This document shows, piece by piece, positions 27,251 through 35,849 of a DNA stretch of 64,000 bases (position 1 is its first letter; every line of letters starts with the position of its first letter). Origin of the DNA: Candidatus Palauibacter rhopaloidicola (lineage in GTDB: Bacteria > Gemmatimonadota > Gemmatimonadetes > Palauibacterales > Palauibacteraceae); assembly GCA_026914155.1 (NCBI GenBank), contig JAPPGH010000012.1:62001-126000 (forward strand), in the 5' to 3' direction. The position numbers were made by a program, and so were the translations under genes. Under the pieces are notes generated by a model. That model was not told the DNA's origin. It did not search any database and saw only the letters and a program-made list of their open reading frames with translations.

Positions 27251-28468
27251 ATGATGATGTCAAACGACCGCACCGTTTCGGAGTTGTCCGGCGAGGGACT
27301 CGACGCCTGCGTCCGGTTCCTCCAGCGGCTCATCCGCACGCAGTCGATGCCCGGCGAAGAAGGCGAGCTGGCCATGCTCGTCACCGAGGAGATGCGCGCG
27401 CTCGGCTACGACGAGGTGAAGCATGACGCGGCGGGCAACGTCATCGGTCTCCTCCGGGGGCTCGGCGACGCCCCGTCGGTGATGTTCAATGCCCACCTCG
27501 ACCACGTCGACGCCGGGGATCCGGCGGACTGGCCCCACGACCCCTACGGCGGCGAGATACACGACGGCCTGCTGTGGGGGCGCGGCGCGATCGACATCAA
27601 GGGGCCGCTCGCGGCGCAGGTACACGGCGTCGCCCGCCTCATCGCCACGGAGAAGCGCCCGCCCGGCGATGTCTACGTAACGGCGACGGTACAGGAGGAA
27701 GTCGGGGGACTCGGCGCCCGCTACATGGCGGACACGCTGCAGCCCGACCTGGTCCTGATCGGCGAGCCCAGCCGGAACGAGGTCCGTCGCGGACACCGGG
27801 GCCGGATCGAACTCCGCGTCCAGGTGCGGGGGAAGATGGCTCACGCCTCGATGACCGACATCGGCCGCAACCCGCTGACCGTGCTCGGACGCTTCCTCGC
27901 GGCGCTGGAAGACGTCGACCTCCCACACGATCCCGACCTGGGCACCTGCTCGATCGCCCCGACGCTCATCGGAACGGATCAGACCAGCGGCAATGTCATC
28001 CCGGGCCTGGCGGAAGTCACGCTCGACTGCCGCACCGTCACCGGGCAGGACGCGGCTTCGCTGCGGGAGCAACTCCTTCCGGTGCTTCGGGCGTGCGAGA
28101 TCGAGGGATCGAGCAGCGACATCCTGATCCCGCAGCACGAACGCGCCAGCTATGCGGGGTACGAGATGACGTATCCGGCCGACAACCCGGCGCTCTCGCT
28201 ACCCGCCGACCACGAAGCGATCCGCACGGCGGTCGAGGTCCTGGCCGGCCCGCTCGGGGCCGAGCCGCCGGTCGACATCTGGGACTTCGCGACCGATGGC
28301 GGACACTTCGGGCTCGCGGGCATGACCGTGGTCGGGTTCGGGCCCGGAGACGACCGCCTGGCCCACACCGTCCACGAGCACATCGTGATCGACGAACTGG
28401 CGACGGGAATCCGCGGCAACGCGGCCCTCGCGTTCCTCTGGCCGGCCCGCTACGCCCGAGCGAGCTGA
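27251..28468 (+). CDS. M20 family hydrolase, YgeY-like
   Basis: 405 residues with M20 di-metal motifs: FNAHLDHVDAGD (ligand and catalytic Asp), GRGAIDIKGPL (bridging Asp), VQEEVGGLGA (Glu pair), then EPS and a C-terminal HTVHEHI metal His. The motif spacing resembles YgeY-type hydrolases placed near purine- or selenium-related molybdenum hydroxylases, and here too a molybdenum hydroxylase lies about 6 kb upstream; the resemblance is judged by eye. ATG ATG ATG start triplet with a weak upstream site. Other options are a deacetylase or an aminoacylase. Confidence 0.85.
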   Translation: MMMSNDRTVSELSGEGLDACVRFLQRLIRTQSMPGEEGELAMLVTEEMRALGYDEVKHDAAGNVIGLLRGLGDAPSVMFNAHLDHVDAGDPADWPHDPYGGEIHDGLLWGRGAIDIKGPLAAQVHGVARLIATEKRPPGDVYVTATVQEEVGGLGARYMADTLQPDLVLIGEPSRNEVRRGHRGRIELRVQVRGKMAHASMTDIGRNPLTVLGRFLAALEDVDLPHDPDLGTCSIAPTLIGTDQTSGNVIPGLAEVTLDCRTVTGQDAASLREQLLPVLRACEIEGSSSDILIPQHERASYAGYEMTYPADNPALSLPADHEAIRTAVEVLAGPLGAEPPVDIWDFATDGGHFGLAGMTVVGFGPGDDRLAHTVHEHIVIDELATGIRGNAALAFLWPARYARAS

Positions 28469-28486
28469 CCCGCCGCCGAACGATCG

Positions 28487-29977
28487 CTAGTTGTCGATGA
28501 ACTCGGCGACGTGCGCGGGGGCGAGGCGTGTGGTGTGGCGGGAGACCGCGATCATGACGATCACGTTCCCGACCATCCCGTAGATCCCCGGGTGGACGCC
28601 GGCGGTCGCGGCGGCTGAGACGAGATCCAGCCGCAGGGCCAGATCGAGGAGGAACGCGATGCCGCCGCCCGTCACGAGGCCCCACAGCGCCCCCGCGCGC
28701 GTGACGCCCCGCCACAGGAAGGTCACGACCGTCAGCGGGAAGAGTTGCGCGATGAACCCGTAGCTGAGGAGCAGCAGCTCGACGAGGCTGAGTCCGGGGA
28801 TCAGCGCGAGCACGTAGCTGGCAGCGCCCACGAGGATCACCATGAGGCGGATCCAGTGCCGCTGCGCCGCGTCGTCGAGCGCGCCCGGCCGCAGGTTCCC
28901 CCAGAAGTCGCGGACCGCCACGGATCCCGCCGCGTGCAGGAGCGCGTCCCCTGTGGACATCGAGGCCGCGAGCGCTCCCGCGCAGAAGAGGCCCACGATG
29001 ACCGGCGGCAAGCCGATCAGCGCCGACGTCACGATCGTGGGCAGGATGGCGTCCGCCGGCTCGACGCCGGGGAAGGCGAGCACGCCCGAGAACCCGATGA
29101 AGAGGATGGGGACGAGGAAGAGCGCGAAGGTCGGATAGTAGACGACCGTCCGCTTGAGGGTGTCCACGTCGCGGGCCGTGTAGATCTTCATGAAATAGTG
29201 CGGCCACACGCTGAACCCGAAGGCGGAGATGGCGACCGAACTCGAGTAGGCGCCCCAGCTCCATGGCTGTCCGTCCGCGCCGAGTCCCGGCCCCCGCAGC
29301 ATGTCCGGGAGCCCGGCGGCGATCGCGTCGAACATGGGTCCCACGCCGCCGTGGAGCTTCGCCGGCAGGTAGAGGCCGAGCCCCCACGCGAGCACCATCA
29401 TGAACATCCCCTGGAAGGTGTTCGTCCAGCCGACTCCCAGGACGCCGCTCCGGAAGACGTAGACGAGGACGACCCCGTACGCGATCGCCGACCCCGCCCA
29501 CTGTGGGACGCGCCCCTCCGTCACCACGTTGAAGACGTATCCCGCCCCCTTCATCTGGATCACCAGGTAGGGGACGAAGGCGAAGATGGAGAGAACCGCG
29601 AGGATGGCCGGGATCGCGCGGCTGTCGAAGCGGTGCGCGAAGAGTTCGGCCTGCGTGACGTAGCCGAAGCGCCGGCCGAGGGCGGCGACGCGCGGTCCGA
29701 AGAAGTACCACGGGACGAGCCCGACGGACGCGTAGGCGAGGATGTAGAAGGCCGCCGCCCCGCGCGAATAGGCCCAGCCGGGCCCGCCCAGGAAGGCGAA
29801 GGCGCTGAACACCGAGGCCCCCATGATGAAGTAGAGGACGAGGAAGTTCAGCGAGCGGTCGCCCGCGACATAACCCTCCGTGCTGTCCGAGGCGTGGCGG
29901 CCGGAGGCGAGCCCGATCGCGAGCGAGGCGAGCAGGTACCCGATCGTGACGAGGAAGACGATCAGCCAGGCCGCCAT
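28487..29977 (-). CDS. Sodium:solute symporter (SSS family)
   Basis: 496 residues, almost entirely membrane helices (about 13), beginning MAAWLIVFLVTIGYLLASLAIG. The signature region GYVAGDRSLNFLVLYFIMGASVFSAFAFLGGPGWAY contains the sodium-site helix 1 features of LeuT-fold SSS proteins; GALAASMSTGDALLHAAG is the helix 8-like sodium motif. It imports an organic solute with Na+. It is preceded and coupled (TGATG) to a small DUF3311 membrane protein, a recurrent pairing in this transporter group. It converges on the M20 hydrolase gene with 18 bases between them. The substrate is unknown; the neighbours suggest an amide or acid. Confidence 0.92.
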   Translation of the reverse strand: MAAWLIVFLVTIGYLLASLAIGLASGRHASDSTEGYVAGDRSLNFLVLYFIMGASVFSAFAFLGGPGWAYSRGAAAFYILAYASVGLVPWYFFGPRVAALGRRFGYVTQAELFAHRFDSRAIPAILAVLSIFAFVPYLVIQMKGAGYVFNVVTEGRVPQWAGSAIAYGVVLVYVFRSGVLGVGWTNTFQGMFMMVLAWGLGLYLPAKLHGGVGPMFDAIAAGLPDMLRGPGLGADGQPWSWGAYSSSVAISAFGFSVWPHYFMKIYTARDVDTLKRTVVYYPTFALFLVPILFIGFSGVLAFPGVEPADAILPTIVTSALIGLPPVIVGLFCAGALAASMSTGDALLHAAGSVAVRDFWGNLRPGALDDAAQRHWIRLMVILVGAASYVLALIPGLSLVELLLLSYGFIAQLFPLTVVTFLWRGVTRAGALWGLVTGGGIAFLLDLALRLDLVSAAATAGVHPGIYGMVGNVIVMIAVSRHTTRLAPAHVAEFIDN

Positions 29978-30243
29978 CAGCCGCTCTCGCCGTTCGGATC
30001 GCCGTCGCCGGCCTCCCGCTTCCGTTCCCACAGGTAGTACCCGAAGAGAACGAAGAAGGAGAAGAGGAGCCCGACCACGACATAGAAGAGCGAGAACGGC
30101 ATCGCGAGCACGCGGGGCTCGATGGTGGCGAACCGCGGATAGATCGGCCATACGAGCGCCGTGAAGAGCAGCACGTAGAAGACCGCGACGGCGATGGCGA
30201 CGGGGTGGCGGTCGGGAGGCGCGGCTCGGCGTGGTTCGTCCAT
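29977..30243 (-). CDS. DUF3311 small membrane partner of the symporter
   Basis: 88 residues: a proline-rich N-terminal end, two membrane helices (IAVAVFYVLLFTALVW, LFYVVVGLLFSFFVLFGYYLW) joined by a loop with IEPRVLAMPFSLFY, and a charged C-terminus. The loop pattern matches DUF3311 proteins found directly before SSS transporters. Its TGA overlaps the symporter ATG by one base. Probably a small transporter subunit. Confidence 0.8.
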   Translation of the reverse strand: MDEPRRAAPPDRHPVAIAVAVFYVLLFTALVWPIYPRFATIEPRVLAMPFSLFYVVVGLLFSFFVLFGYYLWERKREAGDGDPNGESG

Positions 30244-30326
30244 CGCCGCAAAAGGCCGGCTGCGCCGGACCCGGTCAAGACTGGCCGAACGGTTGAACGG
30301 CGGGCTCGATCGAACGATCTTGCCGC

Positions 30327-31352
30327 ATGTCCCGCATCAAGCGAAGCCGCATGCGCCCTGCCGTCGCCCCCGGCCTGCTCGTCGTCTGCCACGCGCTGGC
30401 GTTTTCGGCGTGCCGCCCCGGAGGGGATTCATCCGGCGCCGCCGAAGCCCCCGGCGATGGCGAGATGTCGCCGTCCGCCGCGGGCGTTGCGGTTGGAGGC
30501 GTCGATCTCTCCACCGGGACGCACGTCGTGCTGCTGGGGACGGGGACGCCCAACCCCGAACCGGAGGCGTCGGGCCCGGCCACCGCGGTATTGGTGGACG
30601 GGCGAGCCTACATCGTGGACGCGGGCGTGGGCCTCGTACGACGCGCGGCGGAAGCGGCCGACCGCTACGGAGCCGAGGGCCTCACGGCGGCGCGGCTGGA
30701 CATCGCCTTCCTCACTCACCTGCACAGCGACCACACGATCGGGTTGCCGGACCTGATCCACACGCCCTGGGTGGCCGAGCGGGAGGCGCCGCTGAAGCTG
30801 TTCGGCCCCGGCGGGACGGCGGCGATGGCCGTGCACCTGACGGCCGCGTGGGAGGCGGACATCGAGAACCGGCTCGGTGGCCACCAGCCGTCGACACCGG
30901 ACGGGTGGCGCGTGGAGGCGGTCGAAATCGCCCCGGGGGTCATCTACGAGGACGACCGCGTCCGCGTGACCGCCTTCGCCGTGGTGCATACGGGGTGGCC
31001 GGAGGCCTACGGCTTTCGGTTCGACGCTGCGGGGCGCTCGGTGGTCCTCTCCGGCGATACCGCTCCGACCGAGGCGGTCGTCGAGATGTGCGCGGGGTGC
31101 GATGTGCTGGTGCACGAGGTGTACTCGGCGACGACGTTCCGTGACCGTCCGCCGGAGTGGCAGTCGTATCACGCGCAGGCCCACACCTCGACCGTCGAAC
31201 TGGCGGAACTCGCCGTGCGGGCGCGCCCGGGGATCCTCGTCCTGCATCACCAGTTGGGCTGGGGAGCGACACCCGAGGAGATGGTCGCGGAGATTCGCGC
31301 CGCCGGCTACGACGGACCGCTCGCATACGGCCGGGACCTGGACGTGTACTAG
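30327..31352 (+). CDS. Metallo-beta-lactamase-fold lipoprotein, RNase Z-like family
   Basis: 341 residues. The N-terminus is a lipoprotein-type signal (LVVCHALAFSACRPG, acylated Cys near residue 29), so the enzyme should sit on the cell-envelope side. Di-metal motifs: LTHLHSDHTIGL, VVHTGW, LSGDTAPTEA and HHQLGW. The arrangement is that of the RNase Z/arylsulfatase-like branch of the fold, but export makes tRNA processing unlikely; a hydrolase for small esters or lactones is more plausible. Start at ATG 30327; ATG 30351 is possible. It diverges from the DUF3311 gene. Confidence 0.85.
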   Translation: MSRIKRSRMRPAVAPGLLVVCHALAFSACRPGGDSSGAAEAPGDGEMSPSAAGVAVGGVDLSTGTHVVLLGTGTPNPEPEASGPATAVLVDGRAYIVDAGVGLVRRAAEAADRYGAEGLTAARLDIAFLTHLHSDHTIGLPDLIHTPWVAEREAPLKLFGPGGTAAMAVHLTAAWEADIENRLGGHQPSTPDGWRVEAVEIAPGVIYEDDRVRVTAFAVVHTGWPEAYGFRFDAAGRSVVLSGDTAPTEAVVEMCAGCDVLVHEVYSATTFRDRPPEWQSYHAQAHTSTVELAELAVRARPGILVLHHQLGWGATPEEMVAEIRAAGYDGPLAYGRDLDVY

Positions 31353-31356
31353 TGTA

Positions 31357-33162
31357 GTGTCGCCACCGGGCTGGACCCTCCGGACCCACGCCTCCCGCGC
31401 GGCGCTTGCCTCGACCCTCGCGCTCATCGCGCTCGCGGCGCCGGCGGTCGCCACGGCCCCGGCCCAATCCCGCGAGCCTCCCGCATCTCCCAATGCCGCC
31501 TCGGCGCTGAAGATGGCGCGCGACGCTCAGCGCGCATTCGAGCACGTCCGGCGCCGCAACTTCCCGCGCGGCCCGCTGGTCAACCCGAGATGCGGCGAGG
31601 GGATCGGGCGCTTCTGCCTCGTCGAGGGGTGGGACGACGACGATTGGGAGCCGGTCCCGGAGGAGCCGGAGGTCGTGGAGGAGCGGCACGTCCTGATCGC
31701 GGTCCTCGACAGCGCCGCCCGGATGATCCCTGGCGACGAGTGGCTCATGGGGCAGCGCGTCGCCTACCGACTGGAGGCCGGCCGCGCGGAGGAGGCGCTC
31801 GCGCTGCTGGAAGCCTGCCGCGCGGAGAGTGCGTGGTGCGCCGGCCTGGCCGGATTCGTCCTCCAGGAGAGCGGCCGCTATGCGGAGGCGGAGGAGGCCT
31901 TCGACCGCGCGCTCGGCCGGATGACCGAGGAAGAACGCTGTGGCTGGACCGAACTCGGGCCCGTACTCGACCGCCGGACGCGCGGCCGCTACGAGCGCCT
32001 CGCCTGCGGCAGCCCGCCGCGGCGCGCCGTGGAGCGCTCGTTCTGGCACCTCTCGGACCCGCTGTGGCTCGTTCCGGGGATGGAGCGGCGCTCCGAACAC
32101 CTCACCCGCCGCGTCCGCGCCGCGCTCCAGGCCGACGCCGCGAGCCCCTGGGGGATGCGGTGGGGCGACGACCTCACCGAGATCACGCTGCGCTTCGGGT
32201 GGCCCGCCGGCTGGGAGCGGGCACGCCGCCGGTTCGTCGGCTCGCGCACCGACGAGATCATCTGGTCGCACCGCCTTCCGGGGGCGCAGAGGTTCACCGT
32301 GCTGCAGCTCGGGCCTGCCGACGACGGGCTGCTGTGGAACCTGGATGAGCCGGAGGGCCGCACGAGCTGGGCGCCGGCCTTCGGCGAAATCGCGGACCTT
32401 CCTCACCAGGCGGCCAGCTTCCGACGCGAAGGGCGCCGACGCGTGGTGGCCGCGTTCACATGGCCGGACTCCCTGCCGTCCTGCGACCTGGAAAGCGGCC
32501 TCTTCCTCGCCGACGCCCACGGCGTGACGGCCTCGCGCACCGGCCGGGGCAGCGGGCCGCTGGCGGTCGCGGAGCCCCGGGGATTCGCACCGGCCACGCT
32601 CGTCGGCGTGGAAGCGCGGTGCGGCGACGAACCCGGCGCCGCCCGTGCGCGGCTGCCCCTCGCCGCCGGCCATCCGCTCTTGTCCGACATCCTGTTGCTG
32701 GACGCCGGCGGCGCCTCCCCGGCGACGCTCTCGGAAGCGCTTGCCCTGGCGCGAGGCGACCGCACGGCCCGGGCGGGCGAGACGCTCGCCGTCTACTGGG
32801 AGTGGTACGGCTCCCCCGCCCCCGCCGGCGCGCTCCAGGTGACGCTGTCGCTGACGCGGGAGGGGAAGGGGTTCTGGCGCAGGGCACTCGAATGGAGCGG
32901 CCTCGCCAGCGACGGCACGGAACAGGCGGGCATCCGCTGGCTGGAGCCGGTGACGAGTCCGGCGGCCGAGGGCCGCACCGTCGAACTCCGTCTTCCCATG
33001 CTCGACGAGGCGCGGTATCGCCTCACGCTCCAGGTCGTTTCCCCGACGGAAGGGACGGCCGAGTCCAGCACCGAAATCGAAATCGTCGCCCCGCCGCCGC
33101 CCGCCGCCACGACCACCGCTGCGCCGTTGAAGGGCGTCGGCGGTGCAGCGGACGCGCCGTGA
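31357..33162 (+). CDS. Exported protein of unknown function, TPR-like and GWxTD-like parts
   Basis: About 601 residues from a GTG 4 bases after the preceding stop. A signal peptide is present (LASTLALIALAAPAVATAPAQ). Residues about 60-200 are helical and TPR-like (MGQRVAYRLEAGRAEEALALLEACRA). Near 220-290 there is FWHLSDPLWLVPGMERRSEH, then WGMRWGDDLTEITLRFG, which recalls the GWxTD domain of exported proteins in Gemmatimonadota-, Acidobacteriota- and Bacteroidota-type genomes; this is only a resemblance. The C-terminal half is beta-rich, ending in a Pro/Ala-rich tail. Function unknown. Confidence 0.7.
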   Translation: MSPPGWTLRTHASRAALASTLALIALAAPAVATAPAQSREPPASPNAASALKMARDAQRAFEHVRRRNFPRGPLVNPRCGEGIGRFCLVEGWDDDDWEPVPEEPEVVEERHVLIAVLDSAARMIPGDEWLMGQRVAYRLEAGRAEEALALLEACRAESAWCAGLAGFVLQESGRYAEAEEAFDRALGRMTEEERCGWTELGPVLDRRTRGRYERLACGSPPRRAVERSFWHLSDPLWLVPGMERRSEHLTRRVRAALQADAASPWGMRWGDDLTEITLRFGWPAGWERARRRFVGSRTDEIIWSHRLPGAQRFTVLQLGPADDGLLWNLDEPEGRTSWAPAFGEIADLPHQAASFRREGRRRVVAAFTWPDSLPSCDLESGLFLADAHGVTASRTGRGSGPLAVAEPRGFAPATLVGVEARCGDEPGAARARLPLAAGHPLLSDILLLDAGGASPATLSEALALARGDRTARAGETLAVYWEWYGSPAPAGALQVTLSLTREGKGFWRRALEWSGLASDGTEQAGIRWLEPVTSPAAEGRTVELRLPMLDEARYRLTLQVVSPTEGTAESSTEIEIVAPPPPAATTTAAPLKGVGGAADAP

Positions 33163-33238
33163 CGCGCCCGCCCCCAACGTGCATATTCCGCCCCCGCCCG
33201 ATGACCGAATCGACTCGCAGCCGACACCGGAGGCCCCC

Positions 33239-34063
33239 ATGAACCACCGCGCCCAACTCCCGCGACGCCTCGGCCCCGTCCTGGCCCTTGCCCTCGCCGC
33301 AACCGCGGGCTGCGCACCGGACGGTTCTTCTCCCGCGGCCTCGACCGCCGCGCTCGAGCCCGACCAGGTTCTCGCCGATTCGCTCATCGGCGCCTGGGTC
33401 GAGGCCGCGGGCGGCATGGACGCCTGGCACGGCATCGAGTCGGCCCGCTACACGATCACGACCGTATGGTATGATTCCGTCGGCGAAATCCGCCGCATGC
33501 GCCCGCGCCGCGTCGAATACCGCAAGGTGGACGGCGTCGAGCAGACCCGGATCGAGCGCCCCGAGGCCGAGGGCCTCTACGTCCAGACCTTCACGGGCTC
33601 CGACATGTGGGCCACGCTCAACGAACGGCTTCTGGAGCCGGGAATCCGGGCCTGGGACGAGTCCGAATACGTGGGGCGGGACGTGGTCTACTGGTTCGGG
33701 CTCCCGTACAAGCTCTACGACCCCGGCGTGAACCGGCGGGCCGGAGCCCGGGACGAAGGGGGATACGAGGTGCGCATCACCTTCGGCGACGGCGTCGGTC
33801 TCCAGTCCGGCGACCGCTACTTCTACTACTTCCTCGACGACGACCCCTGGCCCGAGCAGGTCCACTACATCTCGCAGGGAAGAGGCGAGGAGAGCCGGGC
33901 GCGCATGTACTGGGACGGTTACCGGACGGTCGGCGACTTCACGTACGTCATCTCGCGGCTCTACCGGGACACGGAGATGAACCCGACCCGCGAACTCCGC
34001 CATGATGACGTCGAACTGAACCCGGTGCTGTCGGACTCGATCTTCCGGCGGCCGGGTTCGTGA
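33239..34063 (+). CDS. Lipoprotein of unknown function
   Basis: 274 residues. The signal ends in the lipobox ATAGC (Cys near residue 24). The mature protein is beta-rich and aromatic (YTITTVWYDSVGEIRRMRPRRVEYRKV; DRYFYYFLDDDPWPEQVHYI), recalling LolA/LolB-like half-barrel lipoproteins that report outer-membrane lipid or hydrophobic ligands; this is fold-level impression only. ATG at 33239 has GGAGG 5 bases upstream. Its stop overlaps the DtxR-family regulator gene (GTGA), so the two are co-translated and may be functionally linked to metal homeostasis. Confidence 0.78.
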   Translation: MNHRAQLPRRLGPVLALALAATAGCAPDGSSPAASTAALEPDQVLADSLIGAWVEAAGGMDAWHGIESARYTITTVWYDSVGEIRRMRPRRVEYRKVDGVEQTRIERPEAEGLYVQTFTGSDMWATLNERLLEPGIRAWDESEYVGRDVVYWFGLPYKLYDPGVNRRAGARDEGGYEVRITFGDGVGLQSGDRYFYYFLDDDPWPEQVHYISQGRGEESRARMYWDGYRTVGDFTYVISRLYRDTEMNPTRELRHDDVELNPVLSDSIFRRPGS

Positions 34064-34728
34064 AGTCGGGTCCCGCGGACCCGAGCCGGGCGGTCGAAGA
34101 CTATCTGAAGGCCGTCTACAAGCTCCAGCAGTCCGGCGACCCCGTGTCCACGACGGCGCTGGCCGAGGAACTGGACCGCTCCGCGGCGTCCGTCACGAAC
34201 ATGGTCAAGAGCCTGGCGGCGCAGGGGCTCCTCCGGCACACCCCGTACCGCGGGGTGCTCCTCACAGCCACGGGAAAGGCGGCGGCGCTGCGGATCATCC
34301 GCAGGCACCGGGTGATCGAACTGTATCTGATCGAGCGCCTCGGCTTCTCATGGGAGGATGTGCACGCCGAGGCCGAGCGGCTCGAGCACGCGGCCTCGGA
34401 AGCGCTCATCGACCGGATGGCGCAGGCGCTGGGAGAACCGTCGATCGACCCCCACGGCAGCCCGATCCCGACGCGGGACGGCGAACTCGCGCGCACCGAG
34501 TGGATCCCCCTCGCGGAGTTGAAGGGAGGGCGCGGCGTCGTGCGCGAGGTCTCCGACCGGAGTCCGCGGATGCTGCGGGAACTCGCCGCGCTCGGGCTCT
34601 TCCCGGGCACGCGCATACGGTTCCTGGGGGAGGGGGCGGATGGCGTCGCCCGTCTCGAAGTGGACGACCGTTCCTTCGACGTCGAGCCCGTCCTCGCGCG
34701 CGCCGTCTTCGTCGAACGCGAGTCCTAG
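34060..34728 (+). CDS. DtxR/MntR-family metal-dependent transcriptional repressor
   Basis: 222 residues: an N-terminal winged helix (DYLKAVYKL, STTALAEELDRSAASVTNMVKSLAAQGLL), the metal-binding/dimerisation domain (RRHRVIELYLIERLGFSWEDVHAEAERLEHAAS, carrying His/Glu ligands) and a C-terminal SH3-like FeoA domain (about 150-220). Represses metal uptake genes when Fe2+ or Mn2+ is bound. GTG start inside a GTGA overlap. No transporter gene is adjacent, so its targets are elsewhere or include the preceding lipoprotein. Confidence 0.93.
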   Translation: MKSGPADPSRAVEDYLKAVYKLQQSGDPVSTTALAEELDRSAASVTNMVKSLAAQGLLRHTPYRGVLLTATGKAAALRIIRRHRVIELYLIERLGFSWEDVHAEAERLEHAASEALIDRMAQALGEPSIDPHGSPIPTRDGELARTEWIPLAELKGGRGVVREVSDRSPRMLRELAALGLFPGTRIRFLGEGADGVARLEVDDRSFDVEPVLARAVFVERES

Positions 34729-34741
34729 CAGAGTTCCGACA

Positions 34742-35494
34742 CTAGTCCAGCAGGGCGGGGAGGACCGAGCCGGCCTCGCCGCGCAGCGCCGCTGCGGCAA
34801 CCTCCGTGAGGGCGGTGCGCCGCACGTTGACCTCCACGATGAGCCCGCCGGCCTCACGCGTCGCGAGCGGCAGCGCGGCCGCGGGGTAGACGACGGCGCT
34901 CGTCCCGACGACCAGACACAGATCTGCCCGCTCCGCCAGCCGGCGCGCGCGGTCCAGCAGGTCCGGGTCGAGCGTCTCGCCGAAGAGGACGACATCGGGT
35001 CGCCGGAGACCCCCGCAGCTGGAACACCGGGGAAGCGTCTCGCCGAGCGGCTCGGCGGGCCAGCGCGCCGCGCAGGACTCACAGCGGTCGCGCCCGACGG
35101 CGCCGTGAAGCTCGAGCGGGAGCGCCGTCTCCGCGGGATCCTCCCCCGCCTCTTCCAGCGCGGCGCGCGTGTGGAGCCCATCGACGTTCTGGGTCACGAG
35201 CCCGGCCTCACCGCGCCGCAGGAAAAAGCGCGCCAGCGCCCGGTGCCCTTCGTTGGGCCGGCAGTCGGCGAGCGCCGAGCGCCGCCAGGCGTACCACTCG
35301 AGCACGGTCCGCGGATCGCGCGCCAGCGCTTCGGGCGTGGCGAGTTCCTCCGGGCGGTAGCTCTTCCACAGCCCGCCGGCGTCTCGGAACGTCGGCACCC
35401 CCGACTCGGCCGAAATCCCCGCCCCCGTCAGCGCGACCACGCGGCGCGCTTCCCGCACGAGTCGACGCGCCTGTCGCCATTGACCCTGTTCCAT
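34742..35494 (-). CDS. NAD-dependent protein deacylase, sirtuin
   Basis: 250 residues. Sirtuin motifs: ALTGAGISAESGVPTFRD (NAD site), QNVDGLH, catalytic His in LELHG, a four-cysteine zinc site (CESC...CSSCGG) and GTSAVVYPAA. Removes acyl groups from protein lysines, producing O-acyl-ADP-ribose. I start at ATG 35494 because upstream in-frame codons lack similarity and would overlap the small gene at 35601. It converges with the DtxR-type gene, 13 bases apart. Confidence 0.94.
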   Translation of the reverse strand: MEQGQWRQARRLVREARRVVALTGAGISAESGVPTFRDAGGLWKSYRPEELATPEALARDPRTVLEWYAWRRSALADCRPNEGHRALARFFLRRGEAGLVTQNVDGLHTRAALEEAGEDPAETALPLELHGAVGRDRCESCAARWPAEPLGETLPRCSSCGGLRRPDVVLFGETLDPDLLDRARRLAERADLCLVVGTSAVVYPAAALPLATREAGGLIVEVNVRRTALTEVAAAALRGEAGSVLPALLD

Positions 35495-35600
35495 CGTATC
35501 CCGATCTTGTGACCCCGACCTCAACCTGGGCCCGCATGCCGCGCCCGAGCCCGCAGCGCCGCCCCGAAGGACGACGAACCGGATAACGGACGATGAACGC

Positions 35601-35849
35601 GTGAGCATGAGAATCAAGGCCGAGGGAGACGTGTGGCGGGCCGAACTCGCCGAGGAGAACGGAGAGCGCGTCGTCGTGTTCTTCTGCCAGAGCACGGACC
35701 AGCGCCCCTACCGGGTGGTTCGCCTGGACCCGGATCGGTACGGCGGGAGTGAAACCCCGGAGGAAATGCCGGAGGAGGAACTCCGGGACCTGTTCGAGGC
35801 CTCTCGTTCGATGGGAATTCCCCGCGACTATCCGACCTACAGTCGGTGA
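35601..35849 (+). CDS. Small conserved-looking hypothetical protein
   Basis: 82 residues, acidic, no signal or membrane segment: MRIKAEGDVWRAELAEENGERVVVFF, then QRPYRVVRLDPDRY and an acidic helix MPEEELRDLFEASRSMG. It reads like a single small alpha/beta domain. It may start at GTG 35601 or ATG 35607. The stop overlaps the PHP gene start (GTGA), and codon use is like neighbours, which supports a real gene. I do not recognise a family. Confidence 0.65.
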   Translation: MSMRIKAEGDVWRAELAEENGERVVVFFCQSTDQRPYRVVRLDPDRYGGSETPEEMPEEELRDLFEASRSMGIPRDYPTYSR

